Assembly (NCBI GenBank): GCA_937873695.1
Contig: CALMYL010000006.1
Location: forward strand, 415,185 to 479,184
Source: an uncultured Ignavibacteria bacterium
GTDB lineage: Bacteria > Bacteroidota > Ignavibacteria > Tepidaquicellales > OLB5
Length of the DNA stretch: 64,000 nucleotides
Direction of reading: 5' to 3'
Shown here: in pieces, positions 44,318-53,247 of the stretch
How the letters are laid out: the number at the start of each line of letters is the position of its first letter
How positions within the stretch are numbered: the first letter of the stretch is position 1
Program-made: the position numbers and the translations under genes
Notes under the pieces: model-generated
The model's input: the letters and a program-made list of their open reading frames with translations, nothing else
Told to the model about the DNA's origin: nothing
The model's database searches: none

Positions 44318-45523
44318 ATGAACAAACTAACAATAGAAGACCTTTCGAAAAACGGAGAATTAAGATCCAAACGGGTTTTGGTTCGTGTCGATTTCAACGT
44401 CCCGATGTCAAAGGAAACCGAAGGCAGAATTACCGATGATAAAAGAATTGTTGAATCATTGCCGACAATTACAAAAGTGATATCCGAAGGCGGAAAGCTC
44501 ATTTTAATGAGCCACATGGGCAGACCCAAAGGCGAAAAGAATCTCAAGTACTCACTCAGACCCATTGCAATGCATCTTTCGGAATTACTGGATAGACCCG
44601 TTCTTTTTGCGGATGACTGCATTGGCGAAAGCACTGAAGCAATTGTAAATGACCTGCAGGACGGTGATATCCTGCTTCTTGAGAATCTGCGGTTCTATAA
44701 CGAAGAAGAAAAAAATAACCCAGAGTTTGCCAAAAAACTCGCATCATACGGTGATATCTATATTAACGATGCTTTCGGCACCGCTCACCGCGCGCATGCT
44801 TCAACAGAAGGTGTGACGAAGTACATCACTAAATGCGCAGCCGGATACCTGATGCAGAAGGAGCTTGAGTATCTTTCAAAAGCTGTTTCACACCCTGAGC
44901 ATCCCTATGTTGCGATACTTGGCGGCAGCAAAATTTCAGGTAAAATTGATGTAATAAAGAACCTGCTCGGCAAAGCTGATAAAATACTTGTTGGCGGCGG
45001 AATGATATTTACATTCTACAAAGCAATGGGATACGGGATTGGCAAATCACTGCTTGAAGAAGACAGAGTTGAGCTTGCAAAAGAGCTTATTGCCGAAGCC
45101 GGAAATAAATTAATGCTTCCGGTTGATATTGTTGCTGCAGATAAGTTTGAAAACGATTCGGCTTACTCAACCGTTGATGCTGATAAAATTCCCGCTGATA
45201 AAATCGGAATGGATATCGGCTCAAAAACAATTTCATTGTTCAAAGATGAGATCCTGAAAGCTAAAACAATTGTGTGGAACGGCCCAATGGGCGTGTTTGA
45301 AATGGATAACTTTGCGAAGGGTACCTTTGAGGTTGCGAAGGCGCTTGCTGAAGCAACCAAAAAGGGCGCTGTAACTGTTATAGGTGGCGGGGATTCTGCT
45401 GCAGCTATAGCTAAAGCAGGACTCGATAAAGATGTAAGCCACGTCTCAACGGGCGGCGGCGCAAGCCTTGAGTTCCTTGAAGGAAAAGTCCTTCCCGGGG
45501 TTGAGGCACTAACTAATAACTAA
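44318..45523 (+). CDS. pgk: Phosphoglycerate kinase
   Basis: A 401-residue glycolytic enzyme transferring phosphate between 1,3-bisphosphoglycerate and ADP. I place the start at ATG 44318 ([13 protein letters not shown]) because the in-frame start 14 codons upstream would translate palindrome sequence. It has RVDFNVPMS (about residues 22-30), the substrate loop SHMGRPKG (about 66-73), [15 protein letters not shown], and the nucleotide-binding [13 protein letters not shown] near 360. The aminotransferase gene follows after only 5 nt. Confidence 0.97.
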   Translation: MNKLTIEDLSKNGELRSKRVLVRVDFNVPMSKETEGRITDDKRIVESLPTITKVISEGGKLILMSHMGRPKGEKNLKYSLRPIAMHLSELLDRPVLFADDCIGESTEAIVNDLQDGDILLLENLRFYNEEEKNNPEFAKKLASYGDIYINDAFGTAHRAHASTEGVTKYITKCAAGYLMQKELEYLSKAVSHPEHPYVAILGGSKISGKIDVIKNLLGKADKILVGGGMIFTFYKAMGYGIGKSLLEEDRVELAKELIAEAGNKLMLPVDIVAADKFENDSAYSTVDADKIPADKIGMDIGSKTISLFKDEILKAKTIVWNGPMGVFEMDNFAKGTFEVAKALAEATKKGAVTVIGGGDSAAAIAKAGLDKDVSHVSTGGGASLEFLEGKVLPGVEALTNN

Positions 45524-45528
45524 TTTTT

Positions 45529-46674
45529 ATGGCAAAAGAAAAGAAAAAAGCAAAAAAATCATCCGGTACCAAAAAGTCAGTTAAAAAGACAAAAGCAGAT
45601 AAAGGCAGCAAATATCCAAAAGAACCTTTGTTTTTAGATAGAAATGAATCTCAGACCGGACCTGTTCCGGAAGTGTACAAATTCCTTAAGAATGTGGATA
45701 TGCAGCTGCTTTCATGGTATTCCCGCGATTTTATGCAGGGCATAAAATCAAGGCTCTCAAAAAGGATTGCTGATGATTTTGGCTTCGATGAAAAACATGT
45801 ACTCTTAAGTTACGGCTCAGAAGATCTTCTGAAACAGATCATTCACTGTTATGTTAATCCGGGTGATAAGATACTTATTCCCCGTGAAGCATGGTGGTAC
45901 TACAAAAAAGTCGCCTCCGAGCGCGGCGGAACAAATGTTGAGTACCCGATGAAAAAAGGTACAATGGATGGTATTCCGTATTACCTGTATGATGTTGATA
46001 CAATGATACAGATATACAATGATACCAAACCAAAAGTTGTTGTTATTGCCTCGCCAAACAATCCAACTGGCAACCGTATAGATTCCAAAGACCTGAAAAA
46101 ATTCCTTGATGCTACCAAGGATACTATCACTATGATAGATGAAGCATACTGGGGATTTGGCTCAACTGAAAATGAATACGTTAAGCCATACATTGATGAA
46201 TATCCAAACCTGATTATCTGCAGAACTTTTTCAAAGTTCTTCGCACTTGCAGGTTTCCGCATAGGCTTCGCGTTTGCCGGCAAAAATCTGGATGTACTTA
46301 TTAACTTCACAACCAGGTATCTTGGCTACAACCGTGTATCAGAAAAACTCGGTGAAATTGCACTTGATAATATTAAGTGGTATCTTAAAATTGGCAAGCA
46401 GTATGAAAAAGACAAAGAAATGATGTACAGAACATTCCTGAATTTGAAAGGATTTGTTCCTTTCAAATCCTATGCCAACTTTATGCTGGTTGATATTCCC
46501 GTGGATATACGCATGGGATTGAAAAAATACCTTGATGACCGTAACCTGCGGATAAAGTTCCTTGATGAGGATGCGTTCAGAACTGAAGCGAGAATTTCTC
46601 TTGGAACAAAAGAAGAGAATAAACTGCTTATGGATACAATTGTTAAATACTGCAGAGAGATAAACTGGAAATAA
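45529..46674 (+). CDS. PLP-dependent aminotransferase, HisC-like, with lysine-rich N terminus
   Basis: A 381-residue fold-type I aminotransferase. Residues 1-29 are an unusual Lys/Ala/Ser tail (KEKKKAKKSSGTKKSVKK). The catalytic core follows, with the substrate-side motif IASPNNPTGNRID (about 178-190), TMIDEAYWGFG (about 203-213) and the PLP lysine in RTFSKFFALAGFRIG. The closest family by wording is histidinol-phosphate aminotransferase, but no other his genes are nearby. It sits 5 nt after pgk and just before a CDP-alcohol phosphatidyltransferase. Related gene pairs supply amino-alcohol head groups or phosphonates, which is only a possibility here. Confidence 0.9.
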   Translation: MAKEKKKAKKSSGTKKSVKKTKADKGSKYPKEPLFLDRNESQTGPVPEVYKFLKNVDMQLLSWYSRDFMQGIKSRLSKRIADDFGFDEKHVLLSYGSEDLLKQIIHCYVNPGDKILIPREAWWYYKKVASERGGTNVEYPMKKGTMDGIPYYLYDVDTMIQIYNDTKPKVVVIASPNNPTGNRIDSKDLKKFLDATKDTITMIDEAYWGFGSTENEYVKPYIDEYPNLIICRTFSKFFALAGFRIGFAFAGKNLDVLINFTTRYLGYNRVSEKLGEIALDNIKWYLKIGKQYEKDKEMMYRTFLNLKGFVPFKSYANFMLVDIPVDIRMGLKKYLDDRNLRIKFLDEDAFRTEARISLGTKEENKLLMDTIVKYCREINWK

Positions 46675-46715
46675 CTTATGGCACGGGCCGCTATTTACGA
46701 ACTGAAAAATAAATA

Positions 46716-47630
46716 TTGAGTCTATACAGCCAATACAAGTCATCTCTGAAAGCTATTGAGGTCGAAGAAATATTCGACCTCATTGTTTACCGTCCGCTTG
46801 CCTTCCTTTTTGTTAAGGCAACTTACTCATTGAATATAACCCCAGATATGGTTTCTTTAGCTGCGCTTTCAATCGGCTCAACTGCGGGAATAATGTTTGG
46901 ATTTGGCAGCTATACATTTCTGGTCATTGGTGCGGTCTTATATTTCACCAGCAATGTGCTTGATTGCGCCGACGGGCAGATTGCCCGTCTGAAAAAGAAC
47001 GGCACAAAGGTCGGCAGGATAGTTGACGGATTTGTGGATTACATAGTAAGTATATTTGTATTCATTGGTATTGGTATCGGGCTGGCAAAACAGTATCATT
47101 GGCATGAGGTTAATCTTTGGGGAAATTCTTTTTTGCAGTGGGATCCCGTTGTGTATATATGGGTAACGGCAATACTTGGAGGAATTTCATCGGCTGTACA
47201 GGCGTTCTATTTTGATTTCTACAGGAACAAATTTCTTGAAGTTGTTTACGGAAGGGCGCAGAATATCATAGAGGAGATCAGGGAATATGAAGAAGAAAGC
47301 CAGCGACTTAAAGAAAACGGTTCACATCCTTTCCAGCGGTTTTTAATATCTGTGTATCTGAAATATTCGGCTCTTCAGCTTAAAATACAGAAAGACCACG
47401 AAGAAAATCACAATGAACAGAAGCCGAATCCAAAAGTTTATTACGCTAAGAACCGCCTGCTTCTCAGGCTGTGGAGTTATGTTGGCTCAACAACTCACAT
47501 AACACTGTGCGTAATTACTGCCCTTCTTGGAAATATGGAAGCTTTCCTTATAATCTGCATTTTGCCTTTAAATTTACTTATGTTAGTTTTATTTTTAGTA
47601 CAGAAACAGGTAAATAAAGTTACTGTTTAA
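46716..47630 (+). CDS. CDP-alcohol phosphatidyltransferase family protein
   Basis: A 304-residue integral membrane enzyme. The complete active-site signature D-x2-D-G-x2-A-R-x8-G-x3-D-x3-D occurs at about residues 88-113, starting DCADGQIARLKKNG and ending GRIVDGFVD. About six membrane helices are predicted, with an acidic, charged loop (about 190-235) between the helix pairs. The alcohol acceptor is unknown. The start is TTG 46716 (SLYSQYKSSLKAIE); no in-frame ATG precedes it. A 13-codon reading frame from ATG 46678 ends at a TGA overlapping this TTG, which could give coupled re-initiation. Confidence 0.88.
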   Translation: MSLYSQYKSSLKAIEVEEIFDLIVYRPLAFLFVKATYSLNITPDMVSLAALSIGSTAGIMFGFGSYTFLVIGAVLYFTSNVLDCADGQIARLKKNGTKVGRIVDGFVDYIVSIFVFIGIGIGLAKQYHWHEVNLWGNSFLQWDPVVYIWVTAILGGISSAVQAFYFDFYRNKFLEVVYGRAQNIIEEIREYEEESQRLKENGSHPFQRFLISVYLKYSALQLKIQKDHEENHNEQKPNPKVYYAKNRLLLRLWSYVGSTTHITLCVITALLGNMEAFLIICILPLNLLMLVLFLVQKQVNKVTV

Positions 47631-47649
47631 ATAATAGGCTGCAAGTTTT

Positions 47650-47686
47650 CCCGCAATCGGGATTTCAATCAGTTTTTTAAACTGAT
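47650..47686. repeat. Two short palindromes after the phosphatidyltransferase gene
   Basis: CCCG-CAAT-CGGG (about 47650-47661) and AATCAGTTT-TTT-AAACTGATT (about 47668-47688). The arrangement resembles the palindromes between gapA and pgk. It may also terminate the operon. Confidence 0.5.
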
Positions 47687-47692
47687 TTCAAC

Positions 47693-47741
47693 AGGTGACA
47701 GGTTACTAGTTACAAATTGCAAGTGACAGGTTATAAGTTGT
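47693..47741. repeat. Degenerate heptamer array
   Basis: Seven consecutive 7 nt units, such as AGGTTAC and AAGTGAC. On the opposite strand they read AACCTGT, AATTTGT and similar, the same family as the arrays at 39574, 52820 and 53248. Confidence 0.7.
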
Positions 47742-47813
47742 TTTTGCATTAGAGCAGGATCTGTTGTTAAGAATTATAAAATTTTTTAATCAAAAAAAAT
47801 TATCAGATAAGTC

Positions 47814-49130
47814 ATGAAAAAGGTAAAATTTACAAAATTTATTTTACTTTCGTTTTTGCCGGTTATTCTGTTCATTTCTTCGGGATGTTTTGATGTGAAA
47901 AGAGATATCAAAATGTATCCTGATGGTTCAGGTGACGAGAATCTTTACGTAACGCTTGATAAGGAATTTTTTGAACGGATGGATATACTTGCAACCAGCG
48001 ATGCCACGGGTAAATGGAAAAAACGCGCTGATAGCGTTAAAAATAACAGCATGATAGAAGACCGCATCAAAATGGATATGGGCAGGGTTGGGGGAACATC
48101 TGTAAAAGAAGTGAAAGTTACCGATAACGCAGATGGTTCTAAGGAAATTTTTATGCAGTACCATTTTGATGAGCCGATAGTACTGCTTAAGGTAATTAAG
48201 GAATGTACTTTCAGCTGGTCTAACCAGCTTCCGGTGCAGTTCAGTACATTAAAATTCCAGTATGATGAAGGAGACCTGTTCTTTAAACACACAACACGCA
48301 AAGCTGATCGCAGCTTTGATGATGAACTGATGAACAGCGTATTCAGCCCGACCTATCCCGCAAAAAGAGTTACTTATACCATTGAATTCCCGTTTGATGT
48401 AAAGGAATCCAATGCAATGACTTCTTCCGGCAGGATACTGACCTGGGAAATGACTATGGAAAATATCATGTTCAACCAGCAGACCGATACCGCTTCGCTG
48501 GTGAAAGACCCGACTTTAGAATTAACGTACGCTGAAAAAATTGACCGGTCAATTGGCAAGGTAAGCCAGAAAGAAAATCCTTTAATAAGAGTGCAGGTTT
48601 ATAACAGGAATAAAGAACCCGTCAAAATAGGAACCGGAGTTGTATTAAAAGAAGGACTGTTGGTTACCAATTTTGAACTTATGAACCTGATAGAAGGGGC
48701 AGGTTTCTTCAGTGTCATATTGCCTTCTGATTCACTTGCGGGTATTGATGATATGAACGAAAAAGATCTTGACCAGAAGCAGGACCTTGTGTTCTTAAGA
48801 TACGGTGCGCCTGATAAATTTAAATCAATTAAATATGCTTTATTATCCTCGGCGAAGTATGGCGATAAAGTTAAGTTGTTCTACTATCCTAACACGCTCT
48901 CTTCAGTAGTGTATTCAATGGATGGAATGATGTCCGCAACTAAAAAATGGACAAACAACACGAGTGTAATTGAGATTAAACCCAACAAACCTATATCGCT
49001 TGATGGCGGCGCGGTATTTAACGAGGCAGGTGATTTCCTTGGAATGATAACTAAGGCTTATGACGGAGAAGTGGGCAAGATTTATCTTGTTCCTGCGGAG
49101 TATATTAAATCACAAATACCGGGTAAGTAA
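47814..49130 (+). CDS. Lipoprotein with a catalytically dead trypsin-like domain
   Basis: A 438-residue protein. The lipobox ISSGC places the lipidated Cys at about residue 25. Residues 26-245 form a mixed beta domain similar in layout to LppM-type lipoprotein domains (KRDIKMYPDGSGDENLYVTLD). Residues about 260-435 look like a chymotrypsin-fold protease: GTGVVLKEGLLVTNFELM, DLVFLRYG, and SLDGGAVFNEAGDFLGMI. The His position (TNxHV) is Glu, and the nucleophile position (GxSGG) is Asp, so it should not cleave peptides. It could serve as a binding module. It is monocistronic, followed by a terminator. Confidence 0.8.
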   Translation: MKKVKFTKFILLSFLPVILFISSGCFDVKRDIKMYPDGSGDENLYVTLDKEFFERMDILATSDATGKWKKRADSVKNNSMIEDRIKMDMGRVGGTSVKEVKVTDNADGSKEIFMQYHFDEPIVLLKVIKECTFSWSNQLPVQFSTLKFQYDEGDLFFKHTTRKADRSFDDELMNSVFSPTYPAKRVTYTIEFPFDVKESNAMTSSGRILTWEMTMENIMFNQQTDTASLVKDPTLELTYAEKIDRSIGKVSQKENPLIRVQVYNRNKEPVKIGTGVVLKEGLLVTNFELMNLIEGAGFFSVILPSDSLAGIDDMNEKDLDQKQDLVFLRYGAPDKFKSIKYALLSSAKYGDKVKLFYYPNTLSSVVYSMDGMMSATKKWTNNTSVIEIKPNKPISLDGGAVFNEAGDFLGMITKAYDGEVGKIYLVPAEYIKSQIPGK

Positions 49131-49156
49131 GGTTATCATAATAATCAAAATTTTTG

Positions 49157-49188
49157 AAAAGTCAGGTTACAACCTGACTTTTTTTATT
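49157..49188 (+). terminator. Intrinsic terminator
   Basis: Perfect 12 bp stem, AAAAGTCAGGTT with AACCTGACTTTT (49157-49182), followed by further T. Confidence 0.92.
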
Positions 49189-49285
49189 TAAAATTTATTT
49201 CCTGGTTCCAATATATAATTTAATTCTTGGATATTCACCTTCAAGCATAAGAAAAATTATTCTGTGGTGGCATATCTATCCTCCT

Positions 49286-50572
49286 TTATTTTATCAGAAT
49301 CATTTTTTTGCTTTCTGAATATCTTTTAATTACTACCGTATTTAATGTTGTTGCATCAATTTTATATAAATATACACCGTTTGATAAGTTACTTCCATCA
49401 AACTCAACTTCATATACTCCAGTTTCAAAAGTGCCCTTTACTAGCGTTTTAATTTCTTTACCTTGTATATCGTATACCTTTATATCAACTTTAGAAGGAT
49501 TACCAAGTTTAAATTTAATTTTTGTTGTAGGATTAAACGGATTTGGATAATTTTGCAATATTGAAAATTCGGTTGGTTTTTCAGTTATTGTATTTTGAAG
49601 CAACCAGTTTTCTCCTGCGTTTGTCGTTTTATACAGCAAACCGCCCGGATAAATTTGCCCAACAACCCAACCCGTGTTTTCGTTTAAAAAAAATATATCA
49701 TAAAATTCAGAGGTATCCACAAAAACCTGCTCTTTCCAGGTAAGACCTCCATCTGCTGTTTTTAGTATAATACCACTACCTCCTGCAGCAAAACCTAAAA
49801 CAGGATTAATAAATTCAATAACATTCAAATTTGTATTTGAATTGATATAGTTTTCAAACCAGGTTTTACCGGAATTCTCGGTTTTAAGGATTAAACAATT
49901 ATTAGAATTAGTTATATATCCCGCTGCATAAGCTATATTAGAATCTATTGCATCAACACTGAATAAATTATAATAACTGAAAATTGATTGAGTAATGGTT
50001 TCTCCGCCATTTGTAGTTTTTAAAACTATTCTGTTCCCAACTGCATAGCCTGTATTTCCATTTATAAAGTCAACGTCCCCTAAATCTAAATTTGTATCTA
50101 GCGGTATATTAATCCAGTTAACACCTCTATTTGTGGTTTTAAGAAATGCAGGATTAAAGAAACCAGCCCCGCTCATATATCCTATATTATTAATGAAACA
50201 AATTCCTGATATTCCCGTGAATGTATTATAAATATTATTCCAGGTATGTCCCCCATCCGACGTTCTAAACAAAGACCCCCCGCCAGTAACAAATATATCA
50301 TTTTGGTCAAAAATCCAAAAATGAGAGTAGATAAAAGACGGATCATTTTGCAGCATTAACCAGTTTAAACCTCCATTAGTGGTTTTTCTGATTTCACCTT
50401 GTATATTTTTATCAGCTCCCGCTGTGAAACCTGTATTTTCATTAATAAAGTGGACAGTAAACGGTCTTTCCATAAAATTTCCAGTCACAATTTGCTGTGT
50501 TAGGGAAAAATTATGAAAACAACATATTGCAATACCGAATAAAAATACTTTTTGCATTTTACAAAAGTTCAT
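49286..50572 (-). CDS. Exported Ycf48-like propeller with T9SS sorting domain (AT-rich)
   Basis: A 428-residue protein with a signal peptide (residues 6-25, FGIAICCFHNFSLTQQ). Seven Ycf48/BNR-type blades end in motifs such as GEIRKTTNGGLNW and GIILKTADGGLTW. The type A sorting domain is at about 338-428 (LQNYPNPFNPTTK). The architecture matches the gene at 21897. The DNA is visibly more AT-rich than surrounding genes and codons favour A/T, so recent acquisition is possible. It is isolated, on the strand opposite to its upstream neighbour, with about 435 bp of non-coding DNA before it. Confidence 0.9.
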   Translation of the reverse strand: MNFCKMQKVFLFGIAICCFHNFSLTQQIVTGNFMERPFTVHFINENTGFTAGADKNIQGEIRKTTNGGLNWLMLQNDPSFIYSHFWIFDQNDIFVTGGGSLFRTSDGGHTWNNIYNTFTGISGICFINNIGYMSGAGFFNPAFLKTTNRGVNWINIPLDTNLDLGDVDFINGNTGYAVGNRIVLKTTNGGETITQSIFSYYNLFSVDAIDSNIAYAAGYITNSNNCLILKTENSGKTWFENYINSNTNLNVIEFINPVLGFAAGGSGIILKTADGGLTWKEQVFVDTSEFYDIFFLNENTGWVVGQIYPGGLLYKTTNAGENWLLQNTITEKPTEFSILQNYPNPFNPTTKIKFKLGNPSKVDIKVYDIQGKEIKTLVKGTFETGVYEVEFDGSNLSNGVYLYKIDATTLNTVVIKRYSESKKMILIK

Positions 50573-51007
50573 AAAATTGTTTTTTAAACCTTTTGTATAA
50601 TTTTGAAGAGCTGCTATTTAACCAACGTGCATTAAGTTTCTAACAAAAGGGTTTCCGCAATAATGAAGCTGTAATATATAACTAAGGAAGCCCATTTGTG
50701 AATTGATTAGTTGGTCAAATATAATACAAACATTTTCCAAAAAAAATGATGGGCATCATAGAAAAGAATGATGACAAGATAGAGTAATCCTTTTTGGATT
50801 ATTTATAACGGTTAATCTAACGTGTAACAATGAATTTTCCGGCATCATAATTTATTATATGCCGCTTACAATTTCTCCATCAGGGAGCACATCGTACAGC
50901 AGTGCATGACACCAACAACTAGGTATATAAAATGTAATTTGTATCACAAAAAAGCGCTCATTTAATTGTACGCTTTTTTTGCTTTCTCAATGAACTTCAT
51001 GAAATAT
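50573..51007. other. Non-coding gap before the paa cluster
   Basis: No credible gene in 435 bp. It holds a TATATTTG element on the minus strand (50723-50716) that could drive the Ycf48-like gene with a leader of about 140 nt. At 50948-50979 there is a terminator-like stem, AAAAAAGCG/CGCTTTTTT, suited to the end of the leftward paa operon. The middle is AT-rich with no other recognisable element. Confidence 0.55.
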
Positions 51008-51514
51008 TTAATCTACCGGTTTGAATTGCTCAAATGCGTTTAGGCATTCATTGCAGTAATGCATTGAGCGGCACAGGGTGGGTCCGAAGGGTGTTTTAAG
51101 CGTTGTATTTCTGCTGCCGCAATGTGGACACTTTACTTTTTGAAGTATTTCTATCTGTACCAGTCCGTTATGTTTTTCCGGCGGGGCGAGTCCGTGTTTT
51201 TTTAATCCTTCAATTCCCTTTGGCGATATCATATTGGTGCACCACGGTGTATCAAAATTCGTTGTAACCTCAACACCGCTTATGTTCATAAGTTCAATTC
51301 GTTCCTTAACCATATTTTCCATTATCTTGAGCGCCGGACAGCCTGAAAATGTAGGAGTCATTGTAACCTTTACAAAATTATCATCATCTACTTCAACACC
51401 GGTAATTATACCAAGATCAACAACGCTAATGGTCGGAATCTCAGGATCTTTTACATCCTGAAGCGCTTCGAGTACATATTCTTTGGTAATATTGATCAAT
51501 GTGCTGAATCTCAT
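51008..51514 (-). CDS. paaD: Phenylacetyl-CoA epoxidase subunit PaaD
   Basis: A 168-residue MIP18/DUF59-type protein thought to assist metal-cluster assembly in the phenylacetyl-CoA epoxidase complex. The DUF59 core has DVKDPEIPTISVVDLGII (about residues 20-37) and TPTFSGCPALKIME. The C-terminal metal-binding module has CPHCGS (about 134-139) and CRSMHYCNEC, as in PaaD. It is the last gene of the leftward cluster, separated from paaC by 115 bp that contain a CCCGC/GCGGG palindrome rather than a tight operon junction. Confidence 0.93.
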   Translation of the reverse strand: MRFSTLINITKEYVLEALQDVKDPEIPTISVVDLGIITGVEVDDDNFVKVTMTPTFSGCPALKIMENMVKERIELMNISGVEVTTNFDTPWCTNMISPKGIEGLKKHGLAPPEKHNGLVQIEILQKVKCPHCGSRNTTLKTPFGPTLCRSMHYCNECLNAFEQFKPVD

Positions 51515-51562
51515 TTACTTACTGCTTTTATTGTTTTTTGCCTTTCCGGCGCTGTTTGCCGG

Positions 51563-51590
51563 TCCCGCGCTTCTGCATAGCGGGATGACA
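51563..51590. repeat. TCCCGC...GCGGGATGACA palindrome between paaC and paaD
   Basis: Arms TCCCGC (51563-51568) and GCGGGA (51580-51585) with an 11 nt loop, followed by TGACA. The same GCGGGA(A)TGAC edge appears at 55144-55154. Confidence 0.6.
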
Positions 51591-51629
51591 TTTCACGCTT
51601 GCCTTAATCCACGCAGTGGAGGAAGGCTA

Positions 51630-52400
51630 TTACCATTCCGCCTTCGGATCAAGCCTGAAAACCTCACCCATTTCCTCAAGCATCGGCTCAAGATACTCAG
51701 TGTGATACCCTTTTCTTCCGCCGTAAACCGGCTGCCATGCCGATGGCTCCGGTAATACAAGCGTTGACTGCTCAAGCAGGGGAGTGATCACTTCTATCCA
51801 TTTATACTGCAATTCTTTTTCACCGGGGAAAATATTAAGATCTTTTAATGTATCAGCAAATTCACTTTCTTCAAATATCCCAAGCGCAAGGTTGAATGTT
51901 TCATTCAGGGCTGTCTGCATTCTGGCGTAGCTTTCTTCATTTGCCCTGCCCAGCTGCTTAACCCATGTATTGGCATGCATTGTGTGATACTTTATTTCAC
52001 CGCGGTATTTTTTAGCCAGCTTGGCAAGCGGCTCAAGTCCGCAGTTTACCAGCATTTCAAATCTTATCTGCTCCGCGTGGTTGAAAAGAAAATTACGCAT
52101 CAGACTGAAATCATATTCACCAATGGGGTACTCAGCCAAATGGCAGCTCTTAAAATCCGCTGCATTGCGAGTGAATGCGATCGTGTCGGCATCCGCTTCG
52201 CCGAGTGAATGAAGTATCTCATATATATGCTGCGCCTGTCCGATCTTATCCTGCGCAATCGATGAAAACGCGATATCTTCTTCAACCAGCGGACCCAATC
52301 CTGTCCATTCGCTGTTCCTGTGACCTATGATAAGCTGATCATCAGCAATTTTATACAAAAGTTCCTTTACTGCCTTTAGCTGTGTTTCGTTATAATTCAT
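51630..52400 (-). CDS. paaC: Phenylacetyl-CoA epoxidase subunit PaaC
   Basis: A 256-residue ferritin-like structural subunit that pairs with PaaA in the epoxidase. The family marks are LYKIADDQLIIGHRNSEWTG (residues 15-34), GPLVEEDIAFSSIAQDKIGQ (36-55, acidic residues retained from the diiron fold), and KYHTMHANTWVKQLG. The start is 3 nt after the paaB stop, a tight operon junction. The length is normal. Confidence 0.95.
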   Translation of the reverse strand: MNYNETQLKAVKELLYKIADDQLIIGHRNSEWTGLGPLVEEDIAFSSIAQDKIGQAQHIYEILHSLGEADADTIAFTRNAADFKSCHLAEYPIGEYDFSLMRNFLFNHAEQIRFEMLVNCGLEPLAKLAKKYRGEIKYHTMHANTWVKQLGRANEESYARMQTALNETFNLALGIFEESEFADTLKDLNIFPGEKELQYKWIEVITPLLEQSTLVLPEPSAWQPVYGGRKGYHTEYLEPMLEEMGEVFRLDPKAEW

Positions 52401-52403
52401 GGC

Positions 52404-52820
52404 TTAAACTGACTCCTTTTTCTTTCTTCTGTCTTCTTTGCGGTCATGAATACCGTGCTCCTGCTGGTATTTCCTGATCCTATCCATGCAGTAATAATCA
52501 CTTGCTTCGCGGTAGGTTTTCTCAGGGGTAGTTTCAAAAATGTCTGAGTCATCATATGAAGTAGCGGTCACATCACGTGTTTTTACAACCCACAGGTTTG
52601 TTGTCTGCCTCCTGCGGGCGTACTGTTCTTTTGCAAGCAGTAATGCCATTTCAGCCGAAGCTGCGTGAACTATACCAACGTGCACGTGCTGGTCGCCGCG
52701 CTTTTTCTGGTGGAATACTTCGTAGGTCTCCCACTGTTCAAGTTCATCAAGTACATTTTTCCCGTCGTCATTTGCGGGCAGGTCGAGTCGGTTTATTCTT
52801 GGATCAATTGATTTTTTCAT
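52404..52820 (-). CDS. paaB: Phenylacetyl-CoA epoxidase subunit PaaB
   Basis: A 138-residue subunit needed to organise the epoxidase complex. The core motif WETYEVFHQKKRGDQHVHVG is at about residues 30-49, followed by HAASAEMALLLAKEQYARR and the NLWVVKTRDV strand. Charged extensions at both ends (MKKSIDPRINRLD; DRKEDRRKKKESV) make it longer than the usual about 95 residues. The start codon (52818-52820) touches a heptamer array. In most genomes paaB directly follows paaA; here a four-helix-bundle gene stands between them. Confidence 0.94.
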   Translation of the reverse strand: MKKSIDPRINRLDLPANDDGKNVLDELEQWETYEVFHQKKRGDQHVHVGIVHAASAEMALLLAKEQYARRRQTTNLWVVKTRDVTATSYDDSDIFETTPEKTYREASDYYCMDRIRKYQQEHGIHDRKEDRRKKKESV

Positions 52821-52854
52821 ATTGCAAATTGCAGATTACAGATTTCAGATTATT
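52820..52854. repeat. Degenerate heptamer array, left boundary of the four-helix-bundle cassette
   Basis: Five 7 nt units on the plus strand (e.g. AATTGCA, GATTACA, GATTTCA). Read on the minus strand they become AATCTG-type units, so the array is inverted relative to the one at 53248-53288. It overlaps the stop codon of the four-helix-bundle gene. Confidence 0.75.
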
Positions 52855-53224
52855 TATTATTGTAATTTTTTAAATATTGGATAAAACCGAATAATTGTTT
52901 TGAAAGTGAAGATACTTTTTCATATAAAAAGGAATATCTGTCTTTTTCAATAAACTCTATCCTTACCAGCAAATTTAACATATTTCTTACTTCGCCTGTG
53001 GATCCCTTGGAATACCTTAAAAACTTTATGAAATCTTTCTTATTGTCATATTCAAATCCTTCGGCAATATTATTTGATATTGAAACAGCTGCTCTCGTTA
53101 TTTGATCCTTTAATCCGTAATCTTTTGATAATTTTCCTTGTGAAGTTAACTCATAAACATAAATTGATATATCCAATGCATTTTTATAAACTTCTAAATC
53201 TTCAAATCTTTGTATTTTTGCCAT
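52850..53224 (-). CDS. Four-helix-bundle protein (23S rRNA intervening-sequence family)
   Basis: A 124-residue all-helical protein of the family first seen in 23S rRNA intervening sequences and related to Avd of diversity-generating retroelements. Signature pieces are FEDLEVYKNALDISIYVYEL (7-26), LKDQITRAAVSISNNIAEG (38-56) and DFIKFLRYSKGSTGEVRNML (64-83). The family binds nucleic acid in the Avd case; the role of stand-alone copies is unknown. It lies in the same direction between paaA and paaB, is more AT-rich than both, and is bracketed by inverted heptamer arrays, which suggests insertion as a unit. Confidence 0.92.
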   Translation of the reverse strand: MAKIQRFEDLEVYKNALDISIYVYELTSQGKLSKDYGLKDQITRAAVSISNNIAEGFEYDNKKDFIKFLRYSKGSTGEVRNMLNLLVRIEFIEKDRYSFLYEKVSSLSKQLFGFIQYLKNYNNK

Positions 53225-53247
53225 TTAATATTATAAGTTATTTTTTA

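Noticed and set aside
46678-46719. A 13-codon peptide gene before the phosphatidyltransferase
   Set aside because: Too short and without conservation evidence; mentioned only as a possible coupling element.
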